A stretch of DNA of 39,082 nucleotides from Pedosphaera sp. (lineage in GTDB: Bacteria > Verrucomicrobiota > Verrucomicrobiia > Limisphaerales > DSYF01). The DNA lies in the NCBI GenBank assembly GCA_017853715.1, contig JAFMIZ010000013.1, forward strand, positions 1-39,082, read 5' to 3'. The position numbers and the translations under genes are program-made. Shown one piece after another: positions 26,217 through 38,060 of the stretch. The notes under the pieces are model-generated. The model saw only the letters and a list, made by a program, of their open reading frames with translations. It was not told where the DNA came from and did no database searches. Positions within the stretch are counted from its first letter, which is position 1; every line of letters begins with the position of its first letter.

Positions 26217-26276
26217 CGCAGGCAGGCCAAGGGTGGCTTCATTCGCGGGGAATCGCGAGGCGGGTAATGTAGTGAA

Positions 26277-27119
26277 TCAGGGGGGGAATCCGATGGCGAG
26301 CTTCACGGCGGAATATTCGGGATGAATCTTTCCGTCAGGCGTGCGGATGGTGAGGTTGGGTTCGACCCAGGTTTTTCCGCGAAACCACTCAGGCAAATCG
26401 GTGGCGCGCATCATGCCGAACAGGGCAACCAGCGGAGGTTCACCTTCGCGAAACACGACGGGACGACGGCGGATAATCACGAGTCCGGCGTTGCGTGCGC
26501 CTTCCTCGACGCGTGCCAGTTGGGCGGGTTCCGCGGGAAACACGCAAGCGAAGAAGCCGCCCAGGGCAAGGTGAGTTGCCGCACTGGCGCAGTAGTCAGC
26601 CACAGTGCCGCGTAGCTCAAAGCGGCAGGCGAGCTTTTGGGGATGCTCGCTCTCAACGCCTGTGCCGGGCGGAAAATACGGCGGGCTGCCGGTGATGAGG
26701 TCGAATTCCTCGTCCAGCTTGACCACACCTTGTTCCCGAAAATCCCCGTGGCGGATTTCGTAGCGCGAGGTCAGCCCGTTGTATTTTGCAGACTTTTTGG
26801 CAAGGGCCACGCTTTCGGCCTGTGCCTCGACGGTGACAAAGCGCGCACCGGGCAAACGCCACGCGCAAATCATCCCCACGGTTCCGATCCCGCTGCCCAA
26901 GTCGAGAGCAGTTTGCGCGGTCGGACACCAATTCGACCCATACCAGGCCGTGAGGATGTCGTCGGTGGAGAAGCGGTGGCCATCGCGCAGTTGGAACACC
27001 CGAAAATAGCCGCTGATCGCATCCAGCGTCTCGTGGGGCTCAGCGGCAACGCCGGAGGCAAGCCCCGGCGGAACAGGTCCTGGCTTAGCCCAACCTTTGA
27101 AATGCGAGTCAGCGTTCAT
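26277..27119 (-). CDS. TrmN6-like N6-adenine methyltransferase
   Basis: This SAM-dependent class I methyltransferase has 280 residues. Its likely role is methylation of adenine in tRNA (TrmN6/YfiC acts on A37 of tRNA-Val), or a related target. Order: FRVFQLRDGHRFSTDDILTAWYG (like the YfiC N-terminal block), motif I ALDLGSGIGTVGM (73-80), the acidic VTVEAQ, then motif IV in ITGSPPYFP. The usual N6-adenine motif is (D/N)PPY; here it is SPPY (145-148). The C terminus FREGEPPLVALFGMMRATDL and NLTIRTPDGKIHPEYSAVKLAI is typical. The start follows the aspS terminator by 10 bases with no Shine-Dalgarno sequence. Confidence 0.85.
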   Translation of the reverse strand: MNADSHFKGWAKPGPVPPGLASGVAAEPHETLDAISGYFRVFQLRDGHRFSTDDILTAWYGSNWCPTAQTALDLGSGIGTVGMICAWRLPGARFVTVEAQAESVALAKKSAKYNGLTSRYEIRHGDFREQGVVKLDEEFDLITGSPPYFPPGTGVESEHPQKLACRFELRGTVADYCASAATHLALGGFFACVFPAEPAQLARVEEGARNAGLVIIRRRPVVFREGEPPLVALFGMMRATDLPEWFRGKTWVEPNLTIRTPDGKIHPEYSAVKLAIGFPP

Positions 27120-27120
27120 T

Positions 27121-27152
27121 CAACAGAAAGGGCGGGGCAACAAGCCCCGCCC
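27121..27152 (-). terminator. Terminator between aspS and the trmN6-like gene (minus strand)
   Basis: GGGCGGGGC (27144-27152 on the minus strand) and GCCCCGCCC (27130-27138) form a 9-bp stem with a 5-base loop. On the minus strand it is followed by TTTCTGTTGA and then the ATG of the methyltransferase. Confidence 0.78.
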
Positions 27153-27170
27153 GAATGCATGGGGCAAAGC

Positions 27171-28988
27171 CTATTCCTTCTTCGCCGCTTTCACTTCAAG
27201 ATACAGATCACGAAGTTGACGCGCGGAGACGGGCGACGGCGAATCGGTCATCAGGCAAGTGCCTTTCGCCGTCTTGGGGAACGCAATGACGTCGCGGATA
27301 CTGCTCGTGCCGCAGAGGATGGCGATCAGGCGGTCGAAGCCGAGCGCGATGCCACCGTGCGGCGGGGCGCCATACTTGAACGCCTCCAGCATGTAGCCGA
27401 AGCGCAGTTTGGTTTCGTCAGGTGGAATCTGAAGCAATTCCTCGAAGATGGTTTTCTGCACGTCAGGCTGGTGGATGCGAATGGAACCCCCGCCGAGTTC
27501 AACGCCGTTCACCACGATGTCATAGTGCTGGCCGCGAACTTTTTTCGGGTCCGTCTTGAGCAACGGAATGTCCTCTGCCACGGGAGCTGTGAAGGGGTGA
27601 TGGCTGGAATACCACCGGTTCTGTTCACGGTCGAAACCGAGGAGCGGAAACTCCACAACCCAGAGGAAGTCGAAGCGATTTGGATCGATCGTCAGCTTGC
27701 CTTGCGCCTTGAGGACGTCGGCGCAGTAGAGGCGGATTTTGCCAAGTATTTCGCACGCGTTCAGCCACTGATCGGCGGCGAACAGAATCAAATCGCCCTC
27801 TTGGATTTCGAGTTTGGTGGTGAGGGCCTGCTTCTCCGCCTCCGTGAAAAACTTCACGATGGGCGACTTCCATTCGACGGTAGCACCGTCTGCCCCCTTC
27901 TCGACCTTGATGTAGGCGAGACCTTTCGCGCCGAAACTCTTCGCGGTTTCGGTCATCGTCTCGATCTGGCCTTGGGTTGCGCCAGCGAGGCCGCGGGCGT
28001 TGATCGCTTTGACCACGCCCCCGGCTGCGATGGCTCCGGCGAACACCTTGAACGAACTGGCGCGGAATTCCTCGGTGAAGTCCACGAGTTCCATGCCGAA
28101 GCGTGTGTCGGGTTTGTCGATGCCCCAGCGGTTCAGCGCCTCGTCGAAGCTGAGGCGTTTGAAGGGCGTGGGCACATCCACGTTGAGGGCGGTTTTCCAG
28201 ACGCGCTTCAACAGGCCTTCGATCAACGAGTAAATGTCTTCGCGATCGATGAAACTCATCTCGATGTCCACTTGCGTGAACTCGGGCTGGCGGTCGGCGC
28301 GCAAATCCTCGTCGCGATAGCAGCGCGCGAGTTGGAAGTAGCGTTCAACGCCGCTGACCATGAGAATCTGTTTGAACTGTTGCGGCGATTGCGGCAGCGC
28401 GTAGAACGTGCCGGGCTCGCGTCGGTTCGGGACCAGGAATTCGCGCGCACCCTCAGGAGTCGATTTGAAAAGGGTGGGTGTCTCGACCTCGAGAAAGCCC
28501 TGCTCATCCATGTAGCTGCGCGTTGCGATGGCCACCTTGGAGCGGAGGCGCAGGTTGCGCGTCATCTCGGGGCGTCGCAGATCGAGGTAGCGATATTGCA
28601 GGCGGATTTCCTCGTTGACCCTGGCGGCGGCCTCAGGGTCGTCAATCTGGAAGGGCAGGGGGGCGGCCTCGTTCAGGACGGCCAATTCTTTCACCAGCAC
28701 TTCGACTTGGCCGGTGGGGATTTTGGAGTTTTCCGTGCCGGTGGGGCGCGCGCGCACTTTGCCGGAGATTTGGATCACCGATTCGCTGTGCAGCTTGGTG
28801 GCGGCGTCAAAGACCTCTTTGGGCAGGTCAGCAGGGTCGAAGACCGTCTGGGTGCGGCCTTCGCGGTCACGCAGGTCGATAAAGAGTACGCCACCCAAGT
28901 CCCTGCGGGAGTGGACCCAGCCGGCCAAAGTAACAGTTTGCCCGGCGTGCGCGGGACGGAGTTCGTTGCAATGCTGCGTGCGTTTCAT
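27171..28988 (-). CDS. aspS: Aspartyl-tRNA synthetase (bacterial type)
   Basis: This class II aminoacyl-tRNA synthetase has 605 residues from the ATG at 28988 (MKRTQHCNELRP). The track's longer start adds 62 non-conserved residues. Order: N-terminal OB-fold anticodon domain (VTLAGWVHSRRDLGGVLFIDLRDREG), catalytic domain with motif 2 YFQLARCYRDEDLRADRQPEFTQVDIEMSF, the bacterial GAD insert domain, and motif 3 GGIALGFDRLIAILCGTSSIRDVIAFPK. Whether it is discriminating (tRNA-Asp only) or also charges tRNA-Asn cannot be decided here. It is divergent from the tRNA-Thr/tuf unit, with about 270 bases between. Confidence 0.97.
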   Translation of the reverse strand: MKRTQHCNELRPAHAGQTVTLAGWVHSRRDLGGVLFIDLRDREGRTQTVFDPADLPKEVFDAATKLHSESVIQISGKVRARPTGTENSKIPTGQVEVLVKELAVLNEAAPLPFQIDDPEAAARVNEEIRLQYRYLDLRRPEMTRNLRLRSKVAIATRSYMDEQGFLEVETPTLFKSTPEGAREFLVPNRREPGTFYALPQSPQQFKQILMVSGVERYFQLARCYRDEDLRADRQPEFTQVDIEMSFIDREDIYSLIEGLLKRVWKTALNVDVPTPFKRLSFDEALNRWGIDKPDTRFGMELVDFTEEFRASSFKVFAGAIAAGGVVKAINARGLAGATQGQIETMTETAKSFGAKGLAYIKVEKGADGATVEWKSPIVKFFTEAEKQALTTKLEIQEGDLILFAADQWLNACEILGKIRLYCADVLKAQGKLTIDPNRFDFLWVVEFPLLGFDREQNRWYSSHHPFTAPVAEDIPLLKTDPKKVRGQHYDIVVNGVELGGGSIRIHQPDVQKTIFEELLQIPPDETKLRFGYMLEAFKYGAPPHGGIALGFDRLIAILCGTSSIRDVIAFPKTAKGTCLMTDSPSPVSARQLRDLYLEVKAAKKE

Positions 28989-29104
28989 GAGCAAAAAACC
29001 GAGCGCCGGATGATGGAGAAAAACCGCCCTAATCAAAGCATTTTCCCCAGGAGATGACCTGAAAGGTGGTTGGAGTCCAAAAAAAAACCTAAAACTCATT
29101 GACT

Positions 29105-29110
29105 TATAAT
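29105..29110 (+). promoter_or_regulatory. Candidate -10 element upstream of the tRNA-Thr/tuf unit
   Basis: A perfect TATAAT stands in the aspS/tRNA-Thr spacer, preceded by an A-rich tract (AAAAAAAAA at 29079-29087) but no recognisable -35 box at 17 bases. A transcript from here would have a leader of about 145 bases before tRNA-Thr. The rest of the spacer (28989-29258) shows no gene. Confidence 0.4.
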
Positions 29111-29258
29111 GGCGCACATTCCTATTTTGCTGTCCGTCATTGGGCCGGAAATCACGGGAAAACGTCAGCCCCAAACCTAGCTTTTATGAAGAAAGCGGTA
29201 GCGGGCTGCGGTTTTTTGTCGTTTGGCGGTGTCAGGATGGTGCAGCATTTTTAATGGT

Positions 29259-29334
29259 GCCCATGTAGCTCAGTTGGTAGAGCACGTCCTTGGTAAGGAC
29301 GAGGTCATCAGTTCAATCCTGATCATGGGCTCCA
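29259..29334 (+). tRNA. tRNA-Thr (anticodon GGT)
   Basis: This is a complete 76-base cloverleaf with an encoded CCA. The acceptor stem GCCCATG pairs with CATGGGC. The anticodon stem CGTCC/GGACG holds the loop TTGGTAA (anticodon GGT at 29292-29294). The T loop reads TTCAATC. It sits 59 bases before tuf, as in many bacteria where Thr, Trp and tuf are linked, and is likely processed from the tuf transcript. Confidence 0.97.
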
Positions 29335-29393
29335 TTTGACAATTAAAAGAAACAAACGTCGGTTAAACAGAACAACACAACTAGGAAGCAGCA

Positions 29394-30581
29394 ATGGCTA
29401 AAGAGCAATTTCAGAGAACGAAACCTCACTTGAACGTGGGCACCATCGGTCACGTTGACCATGGCAAGTCCACTCTCACCGCCGCCATCGTCTCGGTGCA
29501 AAACCGCAAGGGCATGGCTCCGGCGATCTCCTACGCGGACATCACCAAGGGCGGCACTGTGCGTGACGAAACCAAGACTGTGACCATCGCTGTTTCGCAC
29601 GTTGAATACGAGAGCCCCAAGCGCCACTACGCGCACGTTGACTGCCCCGGCCATGCTGACTACGTGAAGAACATGATCACTGGTGCCGCGCAGATGGACG
29701 GTGCGATCCTCGTGGTCAGTGCTGCCGACGGCCCGATGCCCCAGACCCGTGAGCACATCCTGCTCGCCCGCCAGGTCGGCGTGCCCAGCATCGTGGTGTT
29801 CTTGAACAAGGTTGACTTGGCTGACGCGGACCTGCTTGAGCTCATCGAGATGGAAATCCGCGAACTGTTGACCAAGTATGGTTTCCCCGGCGACACGACC
29901 CCGATTATCCGCGGTTCCGCCACCGCTGCGATGGCTGCAAAGCCCGAGGGCGAGAAGGCGATCACCGATTTGCTTGACGCTCTGGACAGCTTCATTCCCG
30001 AGCCTGTGCGCGAACAGGACAAGCCCTTCCTGATGTGCGTTGAAGACGTGTTCAACATTGAAGGTCGCGGCACCGTGGTGACTGGTCGTGTGGAACGTGG
30101 TGTCCTCAAGAAAATGGAGGAAGTTGAGATCGTTGGCCTGCGCGAAACCCGCAAGACGACGGCCACGGACATCGAAATGTTCCGCAAGCTGCTTGATTCA
30201 TGCCAGCCCGGGGACAACGTTGGCGTGCTGCTCCGCGGCACCAAGAAGGAAGAAGTGGAACGCGGCATGGTCCTCGCCAAGCCCGGCTCCATCTCGCCTC
30301 ACACCAAGTTCAAAGCCGAGGTTTACGTCCTCTCCAAGGATGAAGGTGGTCGTCACACGCCCTTCTTCACCAACTATCGTCCTCAGTTCTATTTCCGCAC
30401 CTCGGACGTGACCGGTTCGCTCACGCTTCCGGCTGGTGTCGAAATGGTGATGCCTGGTGATAATGTGACCGTCGAAGTCGTGCTGCAGAAGGCAGTCGCG
30501 ATGGAAAAGGGGCTCCGTTTCGCCGTCCGCGAAGGCGGCCGCACCATCGGTGCCGGTCGTGTGACCGAAGTAATCGAGTAA
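29394..30581 (+). CDS. tuf: Elongation factor Tu
   Basis: EF-Tu is the GTPase that brings aminoacyl-tRNA to the ribosome; 395 residues. G1 is GHVDHGKST (19-27), G3 is DCPGHADY (83-90), G4 is NKVD and G5 is GSA. The switch I region differs from most bacteria: [23 protein letters not shown] replaces EKARGITIxxxHVEY. The Arg-Gly of RGITI is Lys-Thr and the loop is two residues longer, while the Mg-binding Thr is kept (KTVTI, 61-65). I recall the same pattern in other Verrucomicrobiota EF-Tu. The ATG is preceded by AGGAAG. A strong terminator follows, so later genes need their own promoter or read-through. Confidence 0.98.
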   Translation: MAKEQFQRTKPHLNVGTIGHVDHGKSTLTAAIVSVQNRKGMAPAISYADITKGGTVRDETKTVTIAVSHVEYESPKRHYAHVDCPGHADYVKNMITGAAQMDGAILVVSAADGPMPQTREHILLARQVGVPSIVVFLNKVDLADADLLELIEMEIRELLTKYGFPGDTTPIIRGSATAAMAAKPEGEKAITDLLDALDSFIPEPVREQDKPFLMCVEDVFNIEGRGTVVTGRVERGVLKKMEEVEIVGLRETRKTTATDIEMFRKLLDSCQPGDNVGVLLRGTKKEEVERGMVLAKPGSISPHTKFKAEVYVLSKDEGGRHTPFFTNYRPQFYFRTSDVTGSLTLPAGVEMVMPGDNVTVEVVLQKAVAMEKGLRFAVREGGRTIGAGRVTEVIE

Positions 30582-30596
30582 TCACCGGGCTTTCGG

Positions 30597-30632
30597 GTGT
30601 GGGAGAGGTTGAACTCTCCCGCACCTGTTTTG
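30597..30632 (+). terminator. Intrinsic terminator after tuf
   Basis: GTGTGGGAGAG, loop GTTGAA and CTCTCCCGCAC (one T-G pair, 11-bp stem) are followed by CTGTTTT. It is well formed and separates tuf from tRNA-Trp. Confidence 0.88.
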
Positions 30633-30664
30633 TCTGATTCGAACGGAATCAAGACGCGACGGAT

Positions 30665-30740
30665 ACGGCGGTAGCTCAATTGGTAGAGTAGCGGTCTCCA
30701 AAACCGTCGGTTGGGGGTTCGAGTCCCTCCCGCCGTGCCA
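30665..30740 (+). tRNA. tRNA-Trp (anticodon CCA)
   Basis: This is a complete 76-base cloverleaf with encoded CCA. The acceptor ACGGCGG pairs with CCGCCGT. The loop CTCCAAA gives anticodon CCA (30698-30700), and the T arm is GGGGG-TTCGAGT-CCCTC. Trp before secE is the usual position in many bacteria. Confidence 0.97.
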
Positions 30741-30753
30741 GTCTGTGATATCT

Positions 30754-30843
30754 GGAGAGGTGGCAGAGTGGTCTATCGCGGCGGTCTTGAAAACCGCTTT
30801 GGGTGAAAGCCCAACGGGGGTTCGAATCCCTCCCTCTCCGCCA
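30754..30843 (+). tRNA. tRNA-Ser (anticodon TGA)
   Basis: This is a 90-base class II tRNA with encoded CCA. The acceptor GGAGAGG pairs with CCTCTCC. The anticodon loop CTTGAAA gives TGA (30788-30790), and the long variable arm is TTGGGTGAAAGCCCAA. It lies between tRNA-Trp and secE, where many bacteria have no serine tRNA. The secE-frame ORF in the track begins inside it. Confidence 0.96.
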
Positions 30844-30853
30844 AAGTAAAACT

Positions 30854-31111
30854 GTGAACGATTTAACGAAAATTTTAATCTGGGTCGCCGTCATCGGCGC
30901 GATCTTCGCGTTGATCTGGTGGAAGGGCGGCTTCAAGCGCATCGCGGCCTATGTGGTCGAAACGCGTGAGGAATTAAAAAAATGCACTTGGCCCACTTGG
31001 GATGAACTGAAGGGGCACACCATTGTGGTGCTCGTAAGCATCCTGATTCTGGGTGTGTTCACGGTGATTATCGACTGGGTGTCCAGTCAGTTGGTTCTCC
31101 GCCTCACCTAA
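30854..31111 (+). CDS. secE: Preprotein translocase subunit SecE
   Basis: SecE is the small clamp-like subunit of the SecYEG channel in the inner membrane; 85 residues from the GTG at 30854. It carries an N-terminal hydrophobic segment (ILIWVAVIGAIFALIWW), the conserved amphipathic stretch YVVETREELKKCTWPTWDELKGHT (ExxKxxWPxxxEL signature), and the essential C-terminal helix VVLVSILILGVFTVIIDWVSSQLV. Only one helix follows the signature, as in most non-enteric bacteria. The track's start at 30803 is inside tRNA-Ser and is rejected. It overlaps nothing and leads into nusG after 8 bases. Confidence 0.95.
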   Translation: MNDLTKILIWVAVIGAIFALIWWKGGFKRIAAYVVETREELKKCTWPTWDELKGHTIVVLVSILILGVFTVIIDWVSSQLVLRLT

Positions 31112-31119
31112 GGAATTAC

Positions 31120-31668
31120 ATGCGCAGCCAATGGTTTGTCATCCATACGCTTTCTGGACAGGAGCAGAAGGTCAAGGAGAGCATTGATAAACGGATCAAG
31201 GCCGAGGAGATGGGGGAATACGTCAAGGAAGTCCTCGTCCCGATGGAGAAGGTGGTTGAGGTCCGTAACAACAAGAAGACCGTCTCCACGCGCAAGCTGT
31301 GGCCGGGATACGTGTTTGTGGACATGCTTTTGCTCGATGAAAATGGGCGCATCATCGAAAAGCCGTGGTATTTCATCAAGGAAACGCAGGGTGTGATCGG
31401 GTTCGTCGGCGGCGAGCCGCCCACGCCGACCCCATCCGACGAAGTGGAGCAGATCAAGGCGCAGATCAGCGAGTCTGAGGAAACAGAGAAGCCGAAGGTC
31501 AGCTTTGAGATTGGTGAGACCGTCAAAATCAACAACGGTCCGTTCCTCAACTTCAGTGGAGTCATTGAGGAAGTCGAACCTGAGCGCGGCAAGCTGAAGG
31601 TCACGGTCAACATTTTCGGGCGTAACACGCCGGTTGAACTCGAGTACTGGCAGGTGGAAAAAGCTTAA
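31120..31668 (+). CDS. nusG: Transcription termination/antitermination protein NusG
   Basis: NusG binds RNA polymerase and links it to Rho or the ribosome; 182 residues. The N-terminal NGN domain starts MRSQWFVIHTLSGQEQKVKESI and contains LWPGYVFVDMLL. The C-terminal KOW domain contains VSFEIGETVKINNGPFLNFSGVIEEVEPERGKLKVTVNIFGRNTPVELEYWQVEKA. The linker is acidic and Pro-rich (GGEPPTPTPSDEVEQ). AAGGAA lies before the ATG. It is in a tight unit with secE and rplK. Confidence 0.98.
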   Translation: MRSQWFVIHTLSGQEQKVKESIDKRIKAEEMGEYVKEVLVPMEKVVEVRNNKKTVSTRKLWPGYVFVDMLLLDENGRIIEKPWYFIKETQGVIGFVGGEPPTPTPSDEVEQIKAQISESEETEKPKVSFEIGETVKINNGPFLNFSGVIEEVEPERGKLKVTVNIFGRNTPVELEYWQVEKA

Positions 31669-31680
31669 ACAAATTTTTGT

Positions 31681-32106
31681 ATGGCAAAGAAAGTTACAGG
31701 TCAAATCAAACTTCAGATTCCCGCCGGGCAGGCCAATCCTGCGCCTCCGGTTGGTCCCGCGCTCGGTCAGCACGGCGTCAACATCATGGGGTTCTGCAAG
31801 GAATTTAATGCCAAGACCAAGGACCAGGGAGGGATGATTATCCCGGTGGTCATCACGGTTTACCAAGACAAGTCCTTCACCTTCATCACCAAGTCGCCGC
31901 CCGCTTCAGCGTTGCTGAAGAAGGCCGCCGGCATCGCTTCTGGTTCCAAGACCCCCAACAAGGAAAAGGTGGGCAAGGTGACCAAGAGGCAAGTGCTCGA
32001 CATCGTCAAGTTGAAGATGAGCGACATGAACGCCAATAACGAAGAAGCTGCCGTACGCATCGTTGCTGGCACGGCCCGCAGCATGGGCATCGAAGTCGTT
32101 GGCTAA
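31681..32106 (+). CDS. rplK: 50S ribosomal protein L11
   Basis: L11 forms the GTPase-associated centre with 23S rRNA; 141 residues, the family length. The start [42 protein letters not shown] is near-universal, and the C-terminal RNA-binding part ends [27 protein letters not shown]. There is no Shine-Dalgarno sequence. An ACAAATTTTTGT inverted repeat sits immediately before the ATG. Confidence 0.98.
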   Translation: MAKKVTGQIKLQIPAGQANPAPPVGPALGQHGVNIMGFCKEFNAKTKDQGGMIIPVVITVYQDKSFTFITKSPPASALLKKAAGIASGSKTPNKEKVGKVTKRQVLDIVKLKMSDMNANNEEAAVRIVAGTARSMGIEVVG

Positions 32107-32141
32107 GATTTAACCCAAACCGCGGGAGAGCTTCGGCTCGC

Positions 32142-32852
32142 ATGAACCGCACGAACAAAATGCCCAGCAAAAGATACAACAATGCCGCGCAGCTCGTGGA
32201 CGCCAACAAGGCGTATCCGCTCAAGGCTGCGGTGGAGATCCTCAACAAATTCCCCAAGGCCAAGTTCAACGAGACGGTTGACCTCGCTTTTCGCCTCGGA
32301 GTAGATCCAAAGCAATCCGACCAGATGATTCGCGGCACGGTTCCGCTGCCCCACGGCAGTGGCAAGACCATCCGCGTGGTTGTCTTCGCAAAGCCCGGTC
32401 CGGCAGCTGATGCGGCGAAGGCTGCAGGCGCGGAATTCGTCGGTTTCGATGACATGATCAAGAAATGCAACGAAGGGTGGTCCGACTTCGATGTCGCGGT
32501 GGCTACGCCCGAAGCGATGGTTGAAGTGCGCAAGCTGGGAAAGGTGCTCGGACCGCGTGGTCTGATGCCCAACCCCAAGACCGGCACGGTCACTGAAGAC
32601 ACAGCGAAAGCGGTGCGGGAGGTGAAAGCTGGGCGCGTGGAATACAAAGTGGATAAGACCGGGAACGTTCATGTCGCGGTGGGCAAAGGCTCCTTCACCG
32701 TGTCGCAGATCGAGGAGAACGCCCGCGCAGTCATTGACGCGGTATTTAAGGCCCGTCCCTCGGCGGTGCGGGGCACCTACGTCCAAAGCTGCACGCTGTC
32801 GCTTACAATGAGCCCGGCGGTGCGGGTGGACACCAAAGAATTTGCAGCCTGA
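32142..32852 (+). CDS. rplA: 50S ribosomal protein L1
   Basis: L1 binds the L1 stalk of 23S rRNA and usually represses its own operon; 236 residues. It contains PSKRYNNAAQLVD at the start, the LPHGSGKTIRVVVFAKP core and the family signature KLGKVLGPRGLMPNPKTGTVT. The ATG at 32142 is preceded by GGGAGAG at a suitable distance; a second ATG at 32160 gives the more conserved start MPSKRY, so either may be used. The autoregulatory L1 site cannot be identified by eye. Confidence 0.97.
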   Translation: MNRTNKMPSKRYNNAAQLVDANKAYPLKAAVEILNKFPKAKFNETVDLAFRLGVDPKQSDQMIRGTVPLPHGSGKTIRVVVFAKPGPAADAAKAAGAEFVGFDDMIKKCNEGWSDFDVAVATPEAMVEVRKLGKVLGPRGLMPNPKTGTVTEDTAKAVREVKAGRVEYKVDKTGNVHVAVGKGSFTVSQIEENARAVIDAVFKARPSAVRGTYVQSCTLSLTMSPAVRVDTKEFAA

Positions 32853-32882
32853 TAGCGCGACAACCCCAAACGATAACTAACC

Positions 32883-33395
32883 ATGCGTGTAGAAAAACTG
32901 AATCTCACCAAAGAGTATGTCGCCCGGTTGAACGCTTCGCCGTTCTTCATTGCAACCTCGTTCCAAGGGCTGAACGTCGGCCAGCTCACTGAGCTGCGCA
33001 AGCGCCTGTTCAAGGTCGGGGCCGAGTTCCACGTGGTGAAGAACTCTGTGTTCAAGATCGCCGCCAAGGAGGCAGGCATCGCGGATTTGGGCAGCGCCCT
33101 GACCGGCATGGTCGCAGTGGTGACCGGTCAGAAGGACGTGTCCGCCGCTGCCAAAGTGCTCAAGAATTTTGCGGCAGAATTTGACAAGCTGAAGGTCAAC
33201 TTCGGCTTCATGGGCAACCAACGCCTTGATCAGGCGGGCGTGTTGGCCATCGCGGACCTGCCGTCCATCGAAGTTTTGCGTGGCAAGCTGCTCGGAGTTC
33301 TGAACGCTCCGGCGACCAAGCTCGCCGCCCTCATCAACACGCCCGGCTCACAGCTCGCGCGTGTCATCAAGGCGAAGTCAGAAAAGGCCGCCTAG
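32883..33395 (+). CDS. rplJ: 50S ribosomal protein L10
   Basis: L10 forms the base of the L12 stalk; 170 residues. Typical features are the N-terminal KLNLTKEYVARLNASPFFIATSFQGLNVGQLTELRKRLFKVGAEFHVVKNSVFKIAAKEAG and the C-terminal L12-binding helix IEVLRGKLLGVLNAPATKLAALINTPGSQLARVIKAKSEK. The 30-base spacer before it is too short for a full L10 leader of the E. coli type. The strongly structured spacer is instead after this gene. Confidence 0.97.
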   Translation: MRVEKLNLTKEYVARLNASPFFIATSFQGLNVGQLTELRKRLFKVGAEFHVVKNSVFKIAAKEAGIADLGSALTGMVAVVTGQKDVSAAAKVLKNFAAEFDKLKVNFGFMGNQRLDQAGVLAIADLPSIEVLRGKLLGVLNAPATKLAALINTPGSQLARVIKAKSEKAA

Positions 33396-33408
33396 TTAAA
33401 ACCCATTT

Positions 33409-33510
33409 CGTCCCGCGTTAAGCCCGCGGGACGGATAATCAACATCAACAACGTAAATCGTCGGTTTGCAGGCAGTGAACTGAAATTGTCCGTAGCCGCG
33501 GACAGCGACG
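33409..33510 (+). promoter_or_regulatory. Structured rplJ-rplL spacer (possible L10/L12 control element)
   Basis: CGTCCCGCG (33409-33417) pairs with CGCGGGACG (33425-33433). Further on, CGTCG (33459-33463) faces CGACG (33506-33510) and encloses an inner hairpin GTCCG/CGGAC (33488-33503). Just after it come AAAGGA and the rplL start. The stems have no T-tract, so this looks more like RNA structure for translational control or processing than termination. Confidence 0.5.
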
Positions 33511-33524
33511 AGACGAAAGGAAAA

Positions 33525-33914
33525 ATGGCTGACCTAAACAACCTCGTAGAGGAATTGAGCAAGCTGACGGTTCTCGAAGCCGCAGACTTGGTAAAACAAC
33601 TGGAAGAAAAGTGGGGCGTTACTGCCGCGGCTCCCGTGGCTGTAGCAGCTGCTGCTGGCGGCGCTGCCGCTGGTGCTGCTCCCGCGGCTGAGGCCAAGGA
33701 CACGTTTGACGTGATCCTCGCTTCGGTGCCGGCTGATAAAAAGATCGCCGTCATCAAGGCTGTTCGCGAAGTCAAGGCCGGTCTCGGACTGGCAGAAGCC
33801 AAGGCGCTGGTTGAGGGCGCCCCGAAGCCCGTGCTCGAAGGCGCTCCCAAGGCGGAAGCAGATGCCGCCAAGAAGAAGCTGGAAGAGGCTGGCGGTAAAG
33901 TCGAAGTCAAGTAA
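33525..33914 (+). CDS. rplL: 50S ribosomal protein L7/L12
   Basis: L12 is the multi-copy stalk protein that recruits translation GTPases; 129 residues from the ATG at 33525, with AAAGGA upstream. The N-terminal dimerisation domain ([29 protein letters not shown]), an Ala/Gly-rich hinge and the C-terminal domain with [43 protein letters not shown] are all clear. The track's earlier start (33486) lies in the structured spacer. Confidence 0.98.
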   Translation: MADLNNLVEELSKLTVLEAADLVKQLEEKWGVTAAAPVAVAAAAGGAAAGAAPAAEAKDTFDVILASVPADKKIAVIKAVREVKAGLGLAEAKALVEGAPKPVLEGAPKAEADAAKKKLEEAGGKVEVK

Positions 33915-33927
33915 TTGGCACGCTTTG

Positions 33928-33953
33928 GGGGCGGTGGCTCCGGTCACCGCCCC
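33928..33953 (+). terminator. Hairpin after rplL (weak terminator or attenuator)
   Basis: GGGGCGGTG (33928-33936) pairs with CACCGCCCC (33945-33953), followed by TTCGCC rather than a T-run. It is placed as in E. coli, where partial termination between rplL and rpoB lowers polymerase subunit output. Confidence 0.55.
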
Positions 33954-34015
33954 TTCGCCTCCCCAAGTCGGGAAGCGAGAACATCAATTTGACAACCGCA
34001 AAATAGGTTGTAAGT

Positions 34016-34047
34016 GGCAAGTCCCTGAATCGCTCAGGGGCCTTGCC
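34016..34047 (+). promoter_or_regulatory. Second stem-loop in the rplL-rpoB spacer
   Basis: GGCAAG-T-CCCTGA, loop ATCGC and TCAGGG-GC-CTTGCC form a 12-bp stem with a small internal loop. TTGACA at 33989 could be a -35 box for an extra promoter, but no convincing -10 follows. A small CCGGC/GCCGG hairpin is at 34074-34089. Confidence 0.45.
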
Positions 34048-34109
34048 TTCTGTCGTTTAGGGAAAGAACCGGTCCGGCGGGCAAGCCGGCCAAGTAGAAG
34101 AAAGTTCAA

Positions 34110-38018
<3,909 letters not shown>

Positions 38019-38060
38019 ACCCGACAACATCAACCGAAACATTTTTCCTGAATTAAGAAT

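Noticed and set aside
26240-26262. TCGCG/CGCGA palindrome beside the SulP remnant as an attachment site
   Set aside because: It is only five base pairs, with no integrase gene or flanking direct repeat.
26637-29057. 806-aa plus-strand ORF opposite the methyltransferase and aspS genes
   Set aside because: It is antisense to two well-recognised genes, has no recognisable domain and reads through their intergenic terminator. It is a GC-rich shadow frame.
29200-29240. Possible terminator GTAGCGGGCTGCGGTTTTTT upstream of tRNA-Thr
   Set aside because: The stem would need a two-base loop or weak pairing, so it does not form a credible hairpin despite the T-run.
31669-31680. ACAAATTTTTGT palindrome before rplK as an operator
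   Set aside because: It is very short and AT-rich and could easily arise by chance in the gap between two genes.
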